Of a DNA stretch of 64,000 bases, positions 29,895 through 39,935 are shown piece after piece (position 1 is the stretch's first letter; the number at the start of each line of letters is the position of its first letter). Position numbers and translations under genes: made by a program. Source of the DNA: Thalassotalea euphylliae (lineage in GTDB: Bacteria; Pseudomonadota; Gammaproteobacteria; Enterobacterales; Alteromonadaceae). The notes beneath the pieces are model-generated. The model did no database searches and was not told the origin of the DNA. It saw only the letters and a program-made list of their open reading frames with translations. The stretch spans positions 372,001-436,000 of the forward strand of contig NZ_QUOV01000001.1 of assembly GCF_003390395.1 (NCBI RefSeq), written 5' to 3'.

Positions 29895-30183
29895 GCGATA
29901 AGATCACATTCAGTTAAAATTACTGTGCTATTGTTTATTCTTAGCTAGATTTATATAACTTTCAAATGCTTATTTTGTTTTGCATGTAATCACTTCAGCA
30001 GCAGTCAGCAGGTAATCTAGAACTGGTCAGCCATATGTGAGCAGTTTAGCAATTGTTTAGTTGAATATTGTGGACGTGACTTTTATTATGTACTTCACGC
30101 AGATAGTGTAATCCAAGTTATTGTCAATAATAATTTCTTAGGACAGATCCTAACCAATGCATTGTTGGTTAGCAGAGGGCAGT

Positions 30184-32409
30184 ATGCAGGCTTCAGAACA
30201 TACCAATGACGACTTCTTGTTTATTGATGACAGTGAAGACGACCAAATTGTCGATGAAACATGTGGCGAGACATGGAAGGTATTAATCGTAGATGATGAT
30301 CCTGAGATTCATTCTGTTACGCAATTAGCCCTGTCAGACCTCACCGTATTAGGTCGCCGATTAGAATATCTTCATGCCTATTCAGGTGAAGAAGCAAAAA
30401 GCATTATTGAGCAAGACCAAGAAATTGTTTTGGTACTTCTTGATGTTGTAATGGAAACCGATGATGCCGGCTTGCAAGTTGTTAAACATATTAGAGAGCA
30501 GCTTAAGCGCGAAGACATTCGTATTGTGCTTCGTACCGGTCAGCCAGGTTACGCGCCTGAAGAAAGTGTTATCAAAGATTACGACATTAACGACTACAAA
30601 ACTAAAACGGAATTAACTCGCCGTAAATTAGTGACTACAGTTTATGCCGCTATTCGCTCGTATCAACAAATTACTGCGGTAAGTCAAGGTCGTGCCGGCC
30701 TAGAAAGAATTATTAACGGTGCTTCTAACCTACTTGAAATTCACACTATTCATGAATTTGGTCTGGGTGTATTAACCCAACTGAAATCATTGATTAAAGG
30801 CTATGTCAAAGGAACATTCTGTGCTCGTGGCCATGGCATTATCGATGGCGCAGATGATCTTGGCTTGTATATTCTGGCGCAAGAAGGCTGGGAAAAGAGC
30901 GCAATAAACGACAAAATCGAGCAAGTGGGTTGTGTGCAGCTAACGGAAGCAGTTAATGCTTGTTTTCAACATAAAGAGCATTTGAAAACGGACGACCATA
31001 TTGCCTTATACCTTGGCCACGGTGGTTATCGAGCCGTTATTTATCTTGAGTTGGATTGCCCGATTTCAGAAATTGACTTTCAATTAACGGAAGTGTTCCT
31101 GTCGAACGTTGCAATTGCCTACGAAAATGTTCACTTGTTCCAAAAGTTGCGTAACGCTGCTTATAAAGACTGGCTAACTGAATTGCCAAATCGCTTGCAG
31201 TTCTTGAACATGCTCGACCAGTTCTCAGCGGACCAATCGCAAAATACGGTAGCAGCGCTCGTTGATATTAATCACTTTAGTGATATCAACGATGGCCTAG
31301 GCCAAGATATTGGTAATCAGCTATTACGTGCTGTCGCGCTTAGGCTGCACAGTACCGATAAGTCATTGTCGGTGGCTCGTGTTGGTGCTGATGTGTTTGG
31401 TTTAGTTGGCTCTGAGGAGCTACTTACGCCTCAGCTATTGGCTGATATCTTCAGTCACCCATTTGAAGCTGGTGAGCAAACATTACCAATTAATGTTTGT
31501 ATTGGTTTATGTCGTAAGCGCGATGCGGGTCAAGGCGGTGTTAAGGTATTAAACCAAATTAATATCGCACTAAACCTTGCCAAGAAAAACCGCGAAAAGA
31601 ATATTCAGTACTATCAGCAAGAAATGGAAGATCAAACGCTATGGCGTTTGGGTATGATCCGCCAGTTGCGTACCGATTTTTCTGAAAATCGTTTGGCGCT
31701 TTGGTATCAGCCTCAACTAGACCTGGAAACAGGTAAAGTGATTGGCGCAGAAGCTTTGTTGCGCTGGCGCACTAGCGATGGCAATTTTATTTCACCAGCA
31801 GTGTTTATTCCGTTAGCTGAATACTCAGGTTTGATTTTAGACATCGGCGACTGGGTTGTACATCAGGCCTGTAAACATATCAAAGCCATTGAAGCTCATG
31901 GCTTTAATGATGTTGGTATTTCTATCAATGTATCTATTCCGCAGTTTAGGCAAGATGACTTTGTCAGCAAGGTAATTGAAGCTACGCGGACTCACCATGT
32001 AGAAGCAGCTAAACTTGAGCTGGAAATCACTGAAAATATCTTGATGGATGACCCGCAGCTGATAATCGATGCGTTGCAAAAGCTGAAATCAGAAGGGATC
32101 AGCATAGCACTTGATGACTTTGGTACCGGCTATTCATCGCTGAGTTATTTGCAAAAGCTGCCAATCGATCGTCTTAAAGTGGATCGCTCATTTATCAATG
32201 ATGTGACAGAAGACGGCGACTCATTGCTCGCTGACACCATTATCAACCTAGGCAAGCAACTTGACTTGAAAGTGATTGCCGAAGGCATTGAAAACGCAGA
32301 ACAAGAGGCGCACCTAGTGGCACAAGGCTGTGATGAAGTGCAAGGCTTCTACTATGCTAAACCAATGTCTGCAGAAGATTTCTTGGCGTTCTTGAGCAAG
32401 CAAGTCTAA
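30184..32409 (+). CDS. Response regulator with DUF3369, degenerate GGDEF and active-looking EAL domain
   Basis: Cyclic-di-GMP signalling protein. A receiver-like domain (VLIVDDDPEIH ... VLLDVVME, ~25-145) is followed by a DUF3369-type sensor region (~160-320), a GGDEF domain (~330-480) and an EAL domain (~495-740). The GGDEF signature reads GADVF (residues 401-405), missing the second Gly and the Glu, so cyclase activity is unlikely. The EAL domain keeps EALLRW (Glu 523), DDFGTGYSSL and IAEGIE, so it probably degrades cyclic-di-GMP. I chose ATG 30184 because AGAGG lies seven bases upstream; an ATG at 30157 lacks a site. Confidence 0.9.
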   Translation: MQASEHTNDDFLFIDDSEDDQIVDETCGETWKVLIVDDDPEIHSVTQLALSDLTVLGRRLEYLHAYSGEEAKSIIEQDQEIVLVLLDVVMETDDAGLQVVKHIREQLKREDIRIVLRTGQPGYAPEESVIKDYDINDYKTKTELTRRKLVTTVYAAIRSYQQITAVSQGRAGLERIINGASNLLEIHTIHEFGLGVLTQLKSLIKGYVKGTFCARGHGIIDGADDLGLYILAQEGWEKSAINDKIEQVGCVQLTEAVNACFQHKEHLKTDDHIALYLGHGGYRAVIYLELDCPISEIDFQLTEVFLSNVAIAYENVHLFQKLRNAAYKDWLTELPNRLQFLNMLDQFSADQSQNTVAALVDINHFSDINDGLGQDIGNQLLRAVALRLHSTDKSLSVARVGADVFGLVGSEELLTPQLLADIFSHPFEAGEQTLPINVCIGLCRKRDAGQGGVKVLNQINIALNLAKKNREKNIQYYQQEMEDQTLWRLGMIRQLRTDFSENRLALWYQPQLDLETGKVIGAEALLRWRTSDGNFISPAVFIPLAEYSGLILDIGDWVVHQACKHIKAIEAHGFNDVGISINVSIPQFRQDDFVSKVIEATRTHHVEAAKLELEITENILMDDPQLIIDALQKLKSEGISIALDDFGTGYSSLSYLQKLPIDRLKVDRSFINDVTEDGDSLLADTIINLGKQLDLKVIAEGIENAEQEAHLVAQGCDEVQGFYYAKPMSAEDFLAFLSKQV

Positions 32410-32434
32410 GCAAGCGATTTTAGTTAAATGATTG

Positions 32435-32466
32435 AAAACGGGCGCTAATGTAAAGCGCCCGTTTTT
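32435..32466 (+). terminator. Rho-independent terminator after the EAL response regulator
   Basis: Stem AAACGGGCGCT / AGCGCCCGTTT with a short A/T-rich loop and six T, 26 bp after the stop codon. Confidence 0.9.
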
Positions 32467-32536
32467 TCACATAATGATTTTTTCACACGATGATTTCTTC
32501 ACACATTGAACAAACAAATAAAAAGAACAGACAAAT

Positions 32537-32564
32537 AAAAAGAGCTACCAAGGTAGCTCTTTTT
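32537..32564 (-). terminator. Terminator of the porin/PstS-like cluster
   Basis: Perfect palindrome AAAAAGAGCTACC / GGTAGCTCTTTTT with a 2-base centre, 28 bp past the stop of the minus-strand gene at 32592. It is symmetrical, so it can work on both strands. Confidence 0.9.
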
Positions 32565-32591
32565 GATAGCATTTTTTAGCCAGCTTTAAGC

Positions 32592-33008
32592 TTAAAAGCT
32601 TTTTACCACTTTCACAGTGTCGTTTACGCTTGCTGCGTCAACGTAACCAATAGCATTAGGCGTTGAGGCAACAAAGCTTAGTACATCAGCATCTGTGCCT
32701 AGTTCTTGTAATGGCTTACCTTTACCAGTGAACAAGCGCTTAGACCAATAGGCTTTTACTTGTGCCGCTGATTTCTTCAATACCAGTTTTTCAAACTCAA
32801 CACGTGCAGCGCTATTTGCTTTGCTGTTAACCGCTTTGATTGATTGGCCGTCAGCGAATGTTTTCAGCTTGCCTAAGAATGCACGAGAAATGTCATTATC
32901 AGAGATGCTATTTGCATTGGCTGGGTTTACGATAACCGCAACTTCAGCTGAGGCTAGCATGCTGGTAGCAAGTGCTACGGCAAGGGTTAAAGGTCGTAAT
33001 AACTTCAT
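32592..33008 (-). CDS. Small PstS-like periplasmic phosphate-binding protein, copy 2
   Basis: Exported protein of 138 residues with a signal peptide (MKLLRPLTLAVALATSMLASA). The body resembles one lobe of a PstS-type substrate-binding protein: VIVNPANANSISDNDISRAFLGKLKTF, then a Lys/Phe-rich strand, KAYWSKRLFTGKGKPLQ, and SFVASTPNAIGYVDA near the end. Classical PstS proteins have two lobes (~320 residues), so this is a single-domain relative that may bind phosphate or another anion or act as an accessory. It follows a porin gene by 9 bp, and the porin-PstS-like pair is repeated upstream. Confidence 0.8.
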   Translation of the reverse strand: MKLLRPLTLAVALATSMLASAEVAVIVNPANANSISDNDISRAFLGKLKTFADGQSIKAVNSKANSAARVEFEKLVLKKSAAQVKAYWSKRLFTGKGKPLQELGTDADVLSFVASTPNAIGYVDAASVNDTVKVVKSF

Positions 33009-33017
33009 GACTTTTCC

Positions 33018-34154
33018 TTAAAAAACGGTAACTAGGGCGGTGCGAACTAAGCTTGTGTCTTGATTGATTAAATCATCGTCACGCTTGCTAAATTCAACTT
33101 TGAATGAGGCAGAAGGGTGGAAATCCCAGCGTGCACCTAAGGTGTAGTATGATGAGTCTTCGTTACGGAACTCTAAACCTTGGCGAGTAAAGCCAATTAA
33201 TTGGTCAAGCTCTGGTGATAAGCCAACTGGTAACGTGTCACCAATACCATTGATGGTGTTTTCATCAACGCCATAGGTTAAGTGCACTAACACATCATCA
33301 AAGCGGTAACCCGCGGTAACAAACATTGATTCTTCTGTGTCTAGTGGCATGTTGTCGTAGTTAATGCGCGTAACTTCAGCGATCAATAAGTAGTTGTTGT
33401 AATCAATAACAGCGCCGAATTCGAAGAATTTAGCTTTGTCTTCGTCAATAACCAAAGCTTCGGCAACACCGCCAAAACCTTCGATGTTATTCCAAGCGGC
33501 TGCCAACTCATCAAATACCGGAATTGGAATAGATAAGTCTGTGGCTAAGTAGGCCGTGCGAAGTGTTAGCCAGTCACGGTTTAAGGTAAACGTACCACCG
33601 AAAATTTCGTCGAAGCTTGAGTTAACATCAATACCTTGAACATTGATGTCATCATTATCTGAGCCGAAGAACACTTGGGCTGTTGTGTCAAATTCGCCAA
33701 GCGTAAAGTTATGGCTTAGGCTGACACCATCAAATTTAGATAGCTCAAGATTGTACACGCCCTCCGGTGGTGTGATCCAAGGGTACGCATAAGAGACATC
33801 TAAATAGTCTGAATACATGTAAAGAGGTGCGCGTTGACGACCTGCTAATATACGTGTGTTGTCGTTGATGTCGTAGGCAATGTAGGCCCACTCAAATTCA
33901 GCTTCCCAATCGTTTTCACCGCGAGAAATAATTTGTGCCGTTGCACTTAAACCTTCGCCTAAATCCGTAGACGCTTGAAGCGCGAACAATGAGTCTTGTT
34001 TAAAATCGACATCATCGTCATAGCCCCATTGGGTATCGCCGCTAGATGCTTGTCCAGCAACAATGTTTGCAAATCCATTGAAGGTGATTTCTGCTTGCGC
34101 AGAAGCCAAGGGTAATGCTGCACATATGGCGCAGCTCAGTAATGCTTTTCTCAT
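33018..34154 (-). CDS. Outer-membrane porin, copy 2 of a duplicated cassette
   Basis: A signal peptide (MRKALLSCAICAALPLASAQA) is followed by a beta-rich, aromatic/Asp-rich protein of 378 residues with the porin-type motif NDNTRILAGRQRAPLYM, and the C-terminal residue is Phe (TALVTVF), the usual outer-membrane insertion signal. It probably forms a beta-barrel channel. Its sister at 34952-36088 is the same length with the same N- and C-terminal motifs but a diverged middle. The genetic link with a PstS-like protein suggests anion, perhaps phosphate, passage (inference). Confidence 0.8.
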   Translation of the reverse strand: MRKALLSCAICAALPLASAQAEITFNGFANIVAGQASSGDTQWGYDDDVDFKQDSLFALQASTDLGEGLSATAQIISRGENDWEAEFEWAYIAYDINDNTRILAGRQRAPLYMYSDYLDVSYAYPWITPPEGVYNLELSKFDGVSLSHNFTLGEFDTTAQVFFGSDNDDINVQGIDVNSSFDEIFGGTFTLNRDWLTLRTAYLATDLSIPIPVFDELAAAWNNIEGFGGVAEALVIDEDKAKFFEFGAVIDYNNYLLIAEVTRINYDNMPLDTEESMFVTAGYRFDDVLVHLTYGVDENTINGIGDTLPVGLSPELDQLIGFTRQGLEFRNEDSSYYTLGARWDFHPSASFKVEFSKRDDDLINQDTSLVRTALVTVF

Positions 34155-34525
34155 GAGGTACCTTACTTCGTTAGTGTCTGGATTTATGTGAAATTGCTCT
34201 TGCCTAGCCTAATTGGGCTAGTTTGACGTGAAATTATTGTTGTATTAAGCAGGATCAATTGTTGTCACAATGTTAATCACCCGTCACAACTGCGTTATGA
34301 CGCGCGCAAGATAGTATTTTTATTGAGCGAGGTCAAAGTTTTTCTGTTTTTTCAACAAACTGTAACAATTGAAATTTGGGGGGTATTTTGGGTCGAATAA
34401 CAAGAGGCTGGCATCGTTCCATCCGAGCGAAAACCAAAGGAACGCTTAAAGTAAAAATGTGAAAGAAAGGATAATTAAAAAAGCCGACAATATTGTCGGC
34501 GTTTTAATCGTTTAATACTTGCTTT
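34155..34525. other. Intergenic region between the two porin/PstS-like cassettes
   Basis: About 370 bp containing the terminator of the upstream cassette (34477-34504) and presumably the promoter of the downstream porin. A pair of GTCAC motifs at ~34266 and ~34285 lies in this gap. They are 19 bases apart, so not a classical Pho box (11-bp period). No ORF is supported. Confidence 0.5.
34477..34504 (-). terminator. Terminator of the upstream porin/PstS-like cassette
   Basis: Stem GCCGACAAT / ATTGTCGGC, fully palindromic, preceded by AAAAAA on the plus strand (the U-run of the minus transcript), about 20 bp beyond the stop at 34526. Each duplicated cassette therefore has its own terminator. 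Confidence 0.85.
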
Positions 34526-34942
34526 TTATAAGGTCTTGATAACCTTAATCGTGTCGTTTACTACGCTGGCATCAACATAACCAATCGCATTGGGGGTTGA
34601 GGCAACAAAGTTAAGTACTTCAGCATCTGAAGCTAGCTCTTGTAATGGCTTACCTTTACCAGTGAATAAACGTTTAGACCAATAGGCTTTTACTTGTGCA
34701 GGTGATTTTTTTAATACCATTTTCTCAAATGCTACACGCGTATCACTATTGGCTTTGGCGTTGACCGCTTCAATGCTTTGACCATCCGAAAATTTCTTTA
34801 ACTTACCTAAAAAGGCGCGTGAAATGTCATTGTCAGAAATGGCATTAGCATTGGCTGGGTTAACAATAATAGCAGTTTCAGCAGCGGCTAAACTGCTAAC
34901 AGATACGCATAAACAAAGGGCTAAGGACTTTAACAACTTCAT
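34526..34942 (-). CDS. Small PstS-like periplasmic phosphate-binding protein, copy 1
   Basis: Paralogue of the gene at 32592: same length (138), a signal peptide (MKLLKSLALCLCVSVSSLAAA), and the same core ISDNDISRAFLGKLKKF and VASTPNAIGYVDA. Differences are mostly conservative substitutions in the signal peptide and central region. It starts 9 bp after the porin stop, and the ribosome-binding site AAGGA overlaps that interval, so the two genes are probably co-translated. Confidence 0.8.
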   Translation of the reverse strand: MKLLKSLALCLCVSVSSLAAAETAIIVNPANANAISDNDISRAFLGKLKKFSDGQSIEAVNAKANSDTRVAFEKMVLKKSPAQVKAYWSKRLFTGKGKPLQELASDAEVLNFVASTPNAIGYVDASVVNDTIKVIKTL

Positions 34943-34951
34943 AAATCTTCC

Positions 34952-36088
34952 TTAAAAAACGGTAACTAGGGCAGTGCGAACTAAATTAGTGTCTTGGTTA
35001 ATAAGATCGTTATCTCGGCGGCTGAATTCAATTTTCAGCGCCGCAGAGTCATGAAAATCCCAACGAGCACCAACGGTGTAATATGACGAGTCTTGCTCAC
35101 GGAAACGGAATGTTTGCTCGGTAACCGCTGATAAACCGTCCAGTTCAGGGCTAACACCAAATGGTAATCTGTTTACGTTGCCGTTAACTTCGTTTTCGTC
35201 TTGGCCATATGTAGCGTGAACAAGCACGGTATCGAAGCGATAACCAACCGTGAAAAACATTGATTCTTCTGTATCAAGTGCCATTTGATCGTAATCAATA
35301 TGGGTGTATTCACCAATGACTAACCAATTGTTGTAGTCTGCTTGAAAACCAACTTCGGCAAATTTAGCTTTATCATCAACAATAGTGGCTTCAACACCAA
35401 TGGTTTCAAAACCCGGAATCGTTTGCCAAGCGGCGATAAGCTGGTCAAAGCCAGGGGCCGGTAAGGTTAAATCTAAGGTTATGTATGCGGCGCGCATCGT
35501 CAACCAATCGCGGTTTAAAGTTAAGCTACCACCGAAGATTTGATCAAATTCAGATTCAATTGATTCCCCGAGTATATCTATTTCATTGGTTTCTGAGCCA
35601 AAAATTGCTTGTGCATTGGCATCAAACTCCCCAACGGTAAAAGCATAATTGGCGCTGATGCCATCATAAGTCGACAATTCTAGGTCATAAACACCCTCAG
35701 GTGGTGTGATCCATGGGTAAGCGTATGAAACGTCTAAATAATCTGAAAACATATATAGCGGTGCACGTTGACGACCTAGTAAAATACGAGTTTGATCGTT
35801 TACATCGTAAGCAAGGTAGGCCCATTCAAATTCTGTATCCCAATCGTCTTCGCCACGCGAGATGATCTGCACCGTTGCACTTAGCCCCTCAGCAAGATCG
35901 GTTGATGCCTGAATAGCGAATAATGAATCTTGTTTGAAGTCGACGTCGTCATCATAACCCCATTGGGTATCGCCGCTAGACGCTTTGCCGGCAACAATGT
36001 TGGCAAAGCCGTTAAAGCTAATTTCTGCATGTACCGCAGTTAGCGGCAACGCCATGCCAAGCGAGAGAGCAAGTAGTGTTTTTTTCAT
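34952..36088 (-). CDS. Outer-membrane porin, copy 1 of a duplicated cassette
   Basis: Same architecture as the 33018 porin: a signal peptide (MKKTLLALSLGMALPLTAVHA), the motif ILLGRQRAPLYMFSDYLDVSY, and C-terminal TALVTVF. The two porins agree closely at both ends, while the central ~150 residues have diverged. That pattern fits an older duplication followed by divergence of the exposed barrel region. First gene of the cluster, with a possible promoter in the 153 bp before the MFS gene stop. Confidence 0.8.
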   Translation of the reverse strand: MKKTLLALSLGMALPLTAVHAEISFNGFANIVAGKASSGDTQWGYDDDVDFKQDSLFAIQASTDLAEGLSATVQIISRGEDDWDTEFEWAYLAYDVNDQTRILLGRQRAPLYMFSDYLDVSYAYPWITPPEGVYDLELSTYDGISANYAFTVGEFDANAQAIFGSETNEIDILGESIESEFDQIFGGSLTLNRDWLTMRAAYITLDLTLPAPGFDQLIAAWQTIPGFETIGVEATIVDDKAKFAEVGFQADYNNWLVIGEYTHIDYDQMALDTEESMFFTVGYRFDTVLVHATYGQDENEVNGNVNRLPFGVSPELDGLSAVTEQTFRFREQDSSYYTVGARWDFHDSAALKIEFSRRDNDLINQDTNLVRTALVTVF

Positions 36089-36241
36089 ATCACAAAATTC
36101 CTAAGGTGATGTAATAATGCTGCAGGCCAATTGGGTTTACTTAGTGGCAATTGGCCAACACCTAGTTAACTATAGTTTAGTTTAATTATTAGTCAGTTAA
36201 TTTGACCCGCATCAAGCGACAGCATGATAACACAGGTAAAA

Positions 36242-37435
36242 TTAAGCTTCTTTTCGTCGATGTTTGAACCGCCATTCTACCCCTTGATTCGGTTTATCTG
36301 GTATGAGCAGCGAAAGTGTTAGTGAACAAGCTGCGAAACCGGCACCGACGAAGAACACCCAACTTGGGTTAGTCAGCCAAACAACCCCCAACAATGCGGG
36401 GATTACTACTGCGGCAATATGATTAATTGAGAAGCTAACGCCAGCACTGGCGGCGATATCTTGCGGCTCGGCAATTTTTTGGAAGTAGGTTTTTATTGCA
36501 ATGGCTAAAGCAAACAGCAGGTGGTCAACAACATATAAGATGGCAGCAAGGTAACCTGTGTCAACTAGCCCGTAGGAAATGAAGAGTAGGATAAGCCCAA
36601 CATATTCAAACAATAAGGTTTTACGCTCACCCACTTTGCCAATAATTTTGCCTATGGAAGGCGCGAATAACCAATTAAACACATAGTTAATTAAGAACAA
36701 AGCACTGATATCGGCAACGGAATAGCCAAACTTTTCAACCATTAAAAAGCCTGCAAAGACGACAAAGATCTGCCGACGCGCACCGCTAAAGAAGGTTAAC
36801 GCATAAAACAGCCAGTATTTCTTTTTCAGTACTAGCTTTTTACTTTGCTCAGTAGGTGCAGAGAATTGCTGAAAACTCATCGCCAACAGTATTGTCATGA
36901 GCAAGGCGACAATACCAAATAGGGCGTAGGTAGCTTGATAAGACCAAGTAAAATATTCCATCAACAACCAAACACTACTAAACGCTACTAGTGACGCACC
37001 GGATTTTGCAGATAACAGCTTACCCATAAAATGTGGGGTATTGTCTTTATCTACCCATTGCAGTGTGAGCGATTGATTGACCGTTTCGAAATAGTGAAAA
37101 CCGACCGACATAATCACTGTGGTGATGTAAAGGCCAAACGCGCTGGGAAAAAAGCCAGTAATCGCCACCCCAACTGCCGTCACGCCAAGTGATAAAAGTG
37201 CTAATTTTTGCTCTTTAATAAATAGCAGCAGGTAAACGGCGGTAAAGGCAAGAAACCCTGGGACTTCCCGCAAACTCTGCAATATGCCAATTTCCTTGCC
37301 GGTAAAGGCGGCTTTTTCAACAACAAAGTTATTGAGTAAAACCATCCAAACAGAAAATACCAGCGGCATGATAAAGGCCATTGCCAGCAGTAGATTTTGA
37401 GGTTGGTGATAGCGTTGGATAAAACCTTTCATCAT
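36242..37435 (-). CDS. MFS transporter of unknown substrate
   Basis: Twelve-helix-type inner-membrane protein of 397 residues with regular hydrophobic segments and a central cytoplasmic loop around 185-210 (QFSAPTEQSKKLVLKKKY). The motif between helices is weak, and I cannot assign a substrate. Two consecutive Met codons start the gene (37435 and 37432). It stands alone, upstream of the porin cluster in the same orientation, and may or may not be related to it. Confidence 0.75.
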   Translation of the reverse strand: MMKGFIQRYHQPQNLLLAMAFIMPLVFSVWMVLLNNFVVEKAAFTGKEIGILQSLREVPGFLAFTAVYLLLFIKEQKLALLSLGVTAVGVAITGFFPSAFGLYITTVIMSVGFHYFETVNQSLTLQWVDKDNTPHFMGKLLSAKSGASLVAFSSVWLLMEYFTWSYQATYALFGIVALLMTILLAMSFQQFSAPTEQSKKLVLKKKYWLFYALTFFSGARRQIFVVFAGFLMVEKFGYSVADISALFLINYVFNWLFAPSIGKIIGKVGERKTLLFEYVGLILLFISYGLVDTGYLAAILYVVDHLLFALAIAIKTYFQKIAEPQDIAASAGVSFSINHIAAVVIPALLGVVWLTNPSWVFFVGAGFAACSLTLSLLIPDKPNQGVEWRFKHRRKEA

Positions 37436-37597
37436 GCGTTGGGCACCGTATGGTAAATAGATAAGCTAGTTGGCTTCAAACATCGAAAAATAACAGCTAA
37501 TACACTGCTTATGTAAATAAACAGTTAATGAAAAATGCTAATTTTCTGAATGGCTTGACTGACTTGACGAGGTATCAGCTATACTGCCAAACATACA

Positions 37598-37878
37598 ATA
37601 CCAATCCACATAAACAAATGTTCACTCAGCTTGAGATAAAACGCTTTAATGCAAGGCGCATGTTTGCTCGTCACAGTTATTCTATTTTTTAAAATAGAAA
37701 GTAAAAATATACAACACAGCAGTAAAGCGTTTTAGCCAAGCCTTTCAGGAGCTTTTCAGCGGCACAATTACAGCGCAAAATTTTCTTGATGTAGAATGAC
37801 TATATCGGCAAAAATTTTACTTGTACTTGGACCGCTGAAATAGCTCTGAGTAGAACATATTATTATGCGGATTGGTAT
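37598..37878. repeat. MITE-like inverted-repeat element (ATACCAATCCACATAA ends)
   Basis: A 281-bp non-coding element bounded by 16-bp terminal inverted repeats differing at one base: ATACCAATCCACATAA at 37598-37613 and the complement of ATACCAATCCGCATAA at 37863-37878. Internal arms also pair (AAAACGCTTTA at ~37630 with TAAAGCGTTTTA at ~37723). I recall such ends as frequent in Colwellia, Pseudoalteromonas and relatives. It fills most of the 540-bp gap between the MFS and chemotaxis genes; the remainder contains only a small inverted repeat (AAGGTC/GACCTT, 37935-37951) before the MCP start. Confidence 0.75.
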
Positions 37879-37976
37879 TAATGCATTGCTAATAGTAATC
37901 ATTTTATCAGCAATGAAAGTATATTAAATCGTCAAAGGTCATTTAGACCTTAATAACAAAATTTGTTGGGAAATTT

Positions 37977-39935
37977 ATGAGTTCTTTGGTCAATGTGGTC
38001 AGTGCCGCCTCAAATAAATTACGCTTTAAAACCAAGTTTGCTCTGCTGGCGCTGGTTTTTTTTATTCCGCTAATCGCTGCGCTACTGTGGATTGTCGATA
38101 GCCAACGCAATAAAATCGATATACTTGATCAAGAACTTGCTGGTCATCAATTGATTGAACAAATCGTAGGGATTGAGCAGTTAGTTTATTCAAATGCACA
38201 GCTTGGCCAAGCCAGAACACAAGTTAACCAACTCACTAAAGCAATTAGCGAATCACCATTATTAATGCCAGTGCGCGCTAAAGCGAATCAGTTACAAGAA
38301 CTGATGGCTAGCCACCAATTAAGCGACAGTGATACCAGCTTAGCCAATGTCGCTGAAATCTATGAGTTGACGTTATCGCTGCGTGAGAATATTGCCGCGA
38401 TTACGGGGTTGAGCCGCGAAAGTGATGCCAGCATCTTCTACCTTTCAGAGTTAGGCCGCATGCGTTTACCGGAACTACATGAGTATTTAGCTCGCACTAG
38501 CTACCTAACGCAGAACATTATTAATAATCAAGGGTTTAACGCGCAGTCTTATACCTCTTTGGTAGCACTTAATAATCGTATAGATGAAATTCAACATCAG
38601 TTTGATAAATCACAAATGCAACTGGAGCGTGTTGATAAAGCGACAGCGCAAAGTTTAGCTACGCAACTGTCAGCCATTGTTAGCAATATTGATAATTTCC
38701 AAAATGCGCTGCAACAGCAAGTAATCGATCCTGATTCAATACAATGGTCACGCGCCGATACTGAGCGCGCAGTACAAGCAGCGCTAACTACTGTGGTGGA
38801 TACCGAAAGTGAAATAAACAAACAACTCACTGAGCGTTTAAGTGCGGCATTATCAATGCAGATGAATTCGTTAGTAGTGCTTGGTGTTTTGTTGTCTTTA
38901 GGTGTCGTGCTAATTGCTGGCTTCTTGTATGTCATTTACTGGTCAATTAAAAGTAATGCTCAGCAATTGCAACACGCCGCGCAAATCATGGGTGACGGTG
39001 ACTTTTCTCAGCATATAGCGATAGACAGCAAAGATGAATTTGGTGATATCAGTGATAGCTTTTGTCATATGCAGGAAAAAGTGAACGCGCTGTTATTACT
39101 GGTGCAAGAGGACATTATTAAGCTTGAACAAGACACCGCGAATATTCGCGAAATGACTGATAGCATGGAGCATCAAGTATCGGATCAACAAACCAATACT
39201 CATGGTGTGATAGGTGCGATACACGAGCTTTCACAATCAGTGCAACTTATTGCTGATAATACCGACAATGCCCGAGATGTTACGCATGCCGCCAGTGATC
39301 ATGTGAATGGCGGTCAAACGATTATTGCTGAAACGGCTGCTGTGATCGGCCAGATTTCAGCGCAAGTTAATTCAACTTCACAAGTGATTAATACACTAGC
39401 GACCAATACCTCTGAAATTGCGCAGTTTGTCAGTGTTATTCGTGAGATTGCTGATCAAACTAACTTATTAGCATTAAACGCAGCAATTGAAGCGGCGCGT
39501 GCGGGTGAACAAGGTCGAGGCTTTGCCGTAGTTGCTGATGAAGTTAGGAACTTAGCGGGTAAAACGCAAGATGCGACGGGTGAAATTCAAGACATTATCG
39601 AAAAGCTACAACAAGGCACAGAGCAATCGGTACAGGCCATGACCCAAGGTGTTGAACGCGCCGAGCAAGGGGTTAAGCAAACTGAGCTTGTTTCCGCCTC
39701 GTTTAATGATATTACCGAATCAGTGAGCAATATTGTTGATGGCACAGATCAAATTTCAGCAGCAGTCACTCAGCAAAATAGCATGTTAGGCCATATCGAC
39801 AGCAACACTGAGAACATTTCTAAAGGCGCGGATACCATTTTACAATCTGCCCATCGGGCGGCGCAGGCGGTGGGTAGCTTGTCTGAGCTCGCCGATGACC
39901 TTTCAAAACAACTAGCGCAATTTAAGCTGCGTTAG
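37977..39935 (+). CDS. Methyl-accepting chemotaxis protein
   Basis: Transmembrane chemoreceptor of 652 residues. Helices at ~20-40 and ~298-322 enclose a helical periplasmic sensing domain. A HAMP domain follows (~322-376), then a long coiled-coil signalling region with the conserved hairpin tip [21 protein letters not shown] and [15 protein letters not shown]. The ligand domain is mostly alpha-helical (a four-helix-bundle type), and the ligand is unknown. It has its own upstream region and is not adjacent to other chemotaxis genes. Confidence 0.95.
   Translation: MSSLVNVVSAASNKLRFKTKFALLALVFFIPLIAALLWIVDSQRNKIDILDQELAGHQLIEQIVGIEQLVYSNAQLGQARTQVNQLTKAISESPLLMPVRAKANQLQELMASHQLSDSDTSLANVAEIYELTLSLRENIAAITGLSRESDASIFYLSELGRMRLPELHEYLARTSYLTQNIINNQGFNAQSYTSLVALNNRIDEIQHQFDKSQMQLERVDKATAQSLATQLSAIVSNIDNFQNALQQQVIDPDSIQWSRADTERAVQAALTTVVDTESEINKQLTERLSAALSMQMNSLVVLGVLLSLGVVLIAGFLYVIYWSIKSNAQQLQHAAQIMGDGDFSQHIAIDSKDEFGDISDSFCHMQEKVNALLLLVQEDIIKLEQDTANIREMTDSMEHQVSDQQTNTHGVIGAIHELSQSVQLIADNTDNARDVTHAASDHVNGGQTIIAETAAVIGQISAQVNSTSQVINTLATNTSEIAQFVSVIREIADQTNLLALNAAIEAARAGEQGRGFAVVADEVRNLAGKTQDATGEIQDIIEKLQQGTEQSVQAMTQGVERAEQGVKQTELVSASFNDITESVSNIVDGTDQISAAVTQQNSMLGHIDSNTENISKGADTILQSAHRAAQAVGSLSELADDLSKQLAQFKLR

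Noticed and set aside
34262-34290. Possible Pho box before the second porin/PstS-like cassette
   Set aside because: The GTCAC motifs are 19 bp apart, not in the 11-bp register of PhoB sites, and no such pair is seen before the first cassette.
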